Assembly: GCA_025463615.1 (NCBI GenBank)
Contig: JAODAU010000022.1
Coordinates: 1-8,225 of the forward strand
Direction: 5' to 3'
DNA length: 8,225 bases
DNA from: Microbacteriaceae bacterium
GTDB taxonomy: Bacteria; Actinomycetota; Actinomycetes; Actinomycetales; Microbacteriaceae
Shown here piece after piece: positions 5,574-8,225 of this stretch (position 1 is its first letter; each line of letters opens with the position of its first letter). A program made the translations under genes and the position numbers. The notes under the pieces were generated by a model. It had not been told where the DNA came from. It saw only the letters and a list, made by a program, of their open reading frames with translations, and ran no database searches.

Positions 5574-6983
5574 CTACCAGCTCTCGTCGAAGCCGGTGAC
5601 GCTGCGCACGACGGCGCCGGAGGCCACATCCACGAACACCGTGGTGATGGATGTCGCCCGCGGGTCCACCGCGTAGCCGTCCGACACGCTCGTGGCATAG
5701 TCGGGCACCACGTTGATCGCCACGTACTGGCCGTTCGGAGACACGCTGAATCCGTCGATGCTGCCGGTGAAGTCCTTGCCGCCGTAGAGCATGCGGGTCG
5801 CCGCGCCCGACTGGTAGATCACGTAGCTCGCGTACTGCCCGGTCACCTCGTCGAACACCGCGACCTGCTGCACGCTGCCCGAGCCGTCGCCGACCAGCGC
5901 GAGGTCGCCGCCGTAGGTCTTCGCTCCCCCGACCTGGTGCGTCTCGATGCGGTGCGTCTTGCCCGTCGCAATGGTGAGCAGCATGCGGCTGAACACGTCG
6001 GCCACCACGACGGACTTTCCGTCGGGCGAGCTGCCGCCGAGGGCCGAGTACACGCCCAGCGGCGTCGACGCCTTCGGACTCTTGGGGTCGATGAGCAGCA
6101 CGGACTGGTCGGCGCCCTGCGCCACGACGCTCGTGCCGCCGCTGAGGTAGGTCCAGTCGAGCACGCTGAGCGCCAGCCCGTCGAGGCCGAGCACCGGCGT
6201 CACCGTGTGCTGCGCCGTGAGGTCGACGGTCATCAGGTCGCTCGAGTAGGCCGGGTCGGCCGAGGAGCCCGCGCTCGTGAAGACGAAGCCGAGCACGCCG
6301 GCATCCGGCGAGGCCTGCAGCTTCGTGATCGTGCCCGGCCCGGGCAGCACCAGCTGCTCGATCTTCGAGGGGTCGTCGAGGCTCACGAGCGAGAGGGCGT
6401 CGGTGCCGTCATCCTGGATCGAGACGACGGCGAGCACAGCCGGGAAGGCGACGAAGGCCTGAATTCGCCTTCCCGAATAGACGACCCGCTCGGCGCTCCC
6501 CCGCAGCCCCGTGCTGCTGATCGTGTCGAGGCCACCGGATGCCGCGGCCGGGTCGGCCCTGTGCAGGTAGTACAGCCGCGCCGCCGCCGTGGTGAACGCG
6601 TACGTGAGCGTGGCCGGCTGGTCCTGGTAGCTGCTCGTCACGCCCCTCACCGTGACCGTGTAGCGCTGCGAATAGTCGAGCGGCTGCGTGAACTGCACGG
6701 CGATCTGCTGGCCGCTGCTGCGAACGGTGAACGGCGCGGCGGGCGCGATCGTCACCTGCGAACGGCGAACGGCGGTGAGGTTCTGGTCGGCGAACATTCG
6801 CAACTGCTGGTTCGCCTGGCTCACGACCTGCCGCGTGTCGACCGTCGCGCTGGAGAGCTTCGGGCCCTGCAGGTAGTCGAGCACGAGGAAGCCCGCGCAC
6901 AGCACCGCGAGCACGACGACGATCGCGACGATGCCGCGCGTGAACCGACGGGTGTCGGGCCGCTCAGTAGAGGTAGGGGTCAC
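5574..6983 (-). CDS. Membrane-anchored protein with Ig-like domain and WD40/TolB-like propeller
   Basis: A 469-residue protein probably anchored in the membrane and facing outwards. An N-terminal basic stretch (RRFTRG) is followed by one hydrophobic helix at about 17–37 with no lipobox. About 75–132 looks like a bacterial Ig-like fold of the SbsA/Big_5 type: APFTVRSSGQQIAVQFTQPL, then YTVTV, ending in a TYAFTT strand. The remainder is beta-rich with repeated turns of TolB/PD40 type: SPDAGVLGF at about 225, SPDGKSVVV at 319 and SPNGQYVAI at 415. This fits a propeller of perhaps five to seven blades. No catalytic motif is seen. The start is a GTG at 6981–6983 lying 20 nt inside the upstream gene; there is no strong ribosome binding site, so coupling to upstream translation is likely. 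It is the last gene of the permease cluster. The function is unknown; a binding or scaffold role is an inference. Confidence 0.85.
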   Translation of the reverse strand: MTPTSTERPDTRRFTRGIVAIVVVLAVLCAGFLVLDYLQGPKLSSATVDTRQVVSQANQQLRMFADQNLTAVRRSQVTIAPAAPFTVRSSGQQIAVQFTQPLDYSQRYTVTVRGVTSSYQDQPATLTYAFTTAAARLYYLHRADPAAASGGLDTISSTGLRGSAERVVYSGRRIQAFVAFPAVLAVVSIQDDGTDALSLVSLDDPSKIEQLVLPGPGTITKLQASPDAGVLGFVFTSAGSSADPAYSSDLMTVDLTAQHTVTPVLGLDGLALSVLDWTYLSGGTSVVAQGADQSVLLIDPKSPKASTPLGVYSALGGSSPDGKSVVVADVFSRMLLTIATGKTHRIETHQVGGAKTYGGDLALVGDGSGSVQQVAVFDEVTGQYASYVIYQSGAATRMLYGGKDFTGSIDGFSVSPNGQYVAINVVPDYATSVSDGYAVDPRATSITTVFVDVASGAVVRSVTGFDESW

Positions 6984-7722
6984 TGGGCTGCGCGGTCTTC
7001 GCTGTGCTGGTCGGCAGCAGCACGATGGGCTGCGCGCTCGTGCTGCTCGGGTCGGTGTCGAAGCTGCCCTTCACGTGCACCCATTCGCCGCTGCTGAACG
7101 TGTTCTTCCAGCCGGGCAGGTAGACGGGCACGCCGACGGGCTGCGCGTCGACCGCGCAGCAGGTGATCACGAAGCGGGAGACGAAGAACACGTTGTCGGG
7201 GTCGCCCTTGTCTGCGTTCACGGTGCCCACGACATCCGCCGCCTTGTTGCGGTAGAAGGTCTCGTCGCTGGTCTGCCGCAGCAGCGAGGCCCAGTCGGCG
7301 ACCGTGAACCGGGCGGATGCCCCGCTGGGCGCCGCCGCGGCCGATCCCACGCTCGTCGACCCGGTGGTCTGCCCCGAGTTGATCACGCGCTGGTCGGCGG
7401 TCGCCGTGGTGAGGGTCGCCGGCGGCACGATCACCAGCCCCACGGCGAGCAGCAGCGTGAGCACGGTGCCGCCGATCGAGAACAGCCGCCCGAGGCGCCG
7501 CGGTTCGTCCTCCTCGTGGTCGTGGTCGTGCCCGTTCACCGTGCTGAACACCACGAGCGCGAGCCCGATCACCGCCATGATCACGGTGAACACGATGTAG
7601 CGCGGGTGGATGTAGAGGATCAGCTGGTTGGTGATCGCCAGCCACACCGTCGACACCAGCGCGGCGACGACGAGCACGGCGCCCTGCCAGCGCTGCACGA
7701 AGCGCCACGCGTTACGAGACAA
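6964..7722 (-). CDS. TIGR03943/DUF1980-family membrane protein, permease partner (YcgQ-like)
   Basis: A 252-residue protein of the family found beside YraQ/YcgR-type permeases, described as a putative permease subunit. Membrane helices are visible at about 13–31, 34–58 and 83–104. Helices two and three are joined by a loop with HDHDHEED at 65–72, rich in possible metal ligands. A soluble domain follows from about 135, containing FTVADWASLL, a GTVN strand, and VITCCAVDAQPVGVPV, whose adjacent cysteines at 188–189 are typical of the family. The start is taken as TTG at 7720–7722, which overlaps the permease stop by 11 nt. An in-frame GTG eight codons later is the alternative and would leave the first helix intact. 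The family's substrate is not established; metal transport is suggested by the ligand-rich loop and Cys pair, but this is inference. Confidence 0.9.
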   Translation of the reverse strand: MSRNAWRFVQRWQGAVLVVAALVSTVWLAITNQLILYIHPRYIVFTVIMAVIGLALVVFSTVNGHDHDHEEDEPRRLGRLFSIGGTVLTLLLAVGLVIVPPATLTTATADQRVINSGQTTGSTSVGSAAAAPSGASARFTVADWASLLRQTSDETFYRNKAADVVGTVNADKGDPDNVFFVSRFVITCCAVDAQPVGVPVYLPGWKNTFSSGEWVHVKGSFDTDPSSTSAQPIVLLPTSTAKTAQPSDPYLY

Positions 7723-8225
7723 AGTTGATCACCAGCCCGAGCAGGGCGGCCAGCAGGCCGACGACGACGGTGAGGATCACGAGCACGCGGGTCGTGAACG
7801 TGGTGCGCATGAGCGTCAGCATCTTGATGTCCACGATCGGCCCGAACACGAGGAACGCCGTGATCGAGCCCGGCATGAACGTGTTGGCGAACGGCAGGAT
7901 GAAGAACGAGTCAACGTTCGAGCACACCGAGATCACGAACGCGAGCGCCATCATCGCGAGGATCGACCACACCGGGTTGCTGCCCAGGTTCAGCAGCACG
8001 GCCCGCGGCACCGCCACCTGCACGAGGCCGGCGACCAGGGAGCCGAGAAACAGCGCCGGCATGATCGTGGCCGACTCGTGCTGGAAGATCTCTATGCTCC
8101 GCTTACAGCGCGACTCGGCCGCCTCGTGCGGGTCGGGCACGCGGCACTGGGCGGCGAACGACGGCGTCATCAGGCTGTCCTGGTCCGGATGCCGCGAGAA
8201 CAGCCACCCGATCACGTTCGCGATC
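7712..8225 (-). CDS. YraQ/YcgR-type permease (ArsP_1/DUF318 family), C-terminal part
   Basis: The C-terminal 170 or so residues of an integral membrane permease; the frame remains open to the right edge (upstream residues read IANVIGWLFSRH), so the start is outside the window. A soluble linker with two cysteines (AAQCRVPDP and SRCKRS) comes first. Four hydrophobic segments follow, beginning MPALFLGSLVAGLVQVAV, then SILAMMALAFVISVC, then TAFLVFGPIVDIKMLTLM, then a final Val/Leu-rich helix. The family-typical CSNVDSFF and FGPIVDIKM blocks are clear. The family includes an arsenic-related branch (ArsP), but most members have no known substrate, and nothing here marks arsenic use. It overlaps the next gene by 11 nt and pairs with it as in many bacteria. 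Confidence 0.9.
   Translation of the reverse strand, partial: IANVIGWLFSRHPDQDSLMTPSFAAQCRVPDPHEAAESRCKRSIEIFQHESATIMPALFLGSLVAGLVQVAVPRAVLLNLGSNPVWSILAMMALAFVISVCSNVDSFFILPFANTFMPGSITAFLVFGPIVDIKMLTLMRTTFTTRVLVILTVVVGLLAALLGLVINFVS

Noticed and set aside
5937..7728. Plus-strand open frames opposite the propeller and DUF1980 genes
   Set aside because: These are antisense shadows with Arg/His/Ala-rich products. The minus-strand proteins have clear membrane helices and motifs.

Overview
The window is a high-GC chromosomal segment. Its gene content and protein sequences look like an actinobacterium, most probably a member of the Microbacteriaceae. The evidence is an L21–L27–Obg–ProB–ProA gene order, a short PUA-less ProB, a DUF4031 protein, GTG/TTG starts and many 4–20 nt gene overlaps. 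The family assignment is inference from recognition, not from a search. Nearly everything is on the minus strand; only one small gene is on the plus strand.

Read in the direction of minus-strand transcription, the right end (8225 to 5574) is a three-gene cluster. It holds the C-terminal part of a YraQ/YcgR-type (ArsP_1/DUF318) permease, then a TIGR03943/DUF1980 membrane partner overlapping it by 11 nt, then a 469-aa membrane-anchored protein with an Ig-like domain and a TolB/WD40-like propeller overlapping the second gene by 20 nt. The overlaps suggest co-translation and probably a joint role at the cell surface. A His/Asp-rich loop and a Cys-Cys motif in the second protein hint at metal or thiol chemistry, but the substrate is unknown.

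The middle (5555 to 4619) holds a small plus-strand DUF4031 gene, transcribed convergently towards the propeller gene. Divergent from it, across a 91-bp intergenic region, lies a minus-strand gene for a four-helix membrane protein of unknown function.

The left half is a classic housekeeping cluster. A good sigma-70-like promoter at the end of the membrane-protein gene leads to rplU (L21) and rpmA (L27). Two consecutive stem-loops follow, the second with a UUCG tetraloop, then obg (ribosome-assembly GTPase) and proB (glutamate 5-kinase, 8-nt overlap with obg). A predicted ATPase of the COG3910 type sits next, and then proA, which runs off the left edge. ProB and ProA carry out the first two steps of proline synthesis; the ATPase between them has no obvious link to that pathway.

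I see no tRNA, rRNA, CRISPR array, insertion sequence or prophage in the window. The items most worth a second look are the propeller protein coupled to the permease pair, the ATPase between proB and proA, the tandem hairpins between rpmA and obg, and a possible leaderless four-codon mini-ORF that overlaps the DUF4031 start.
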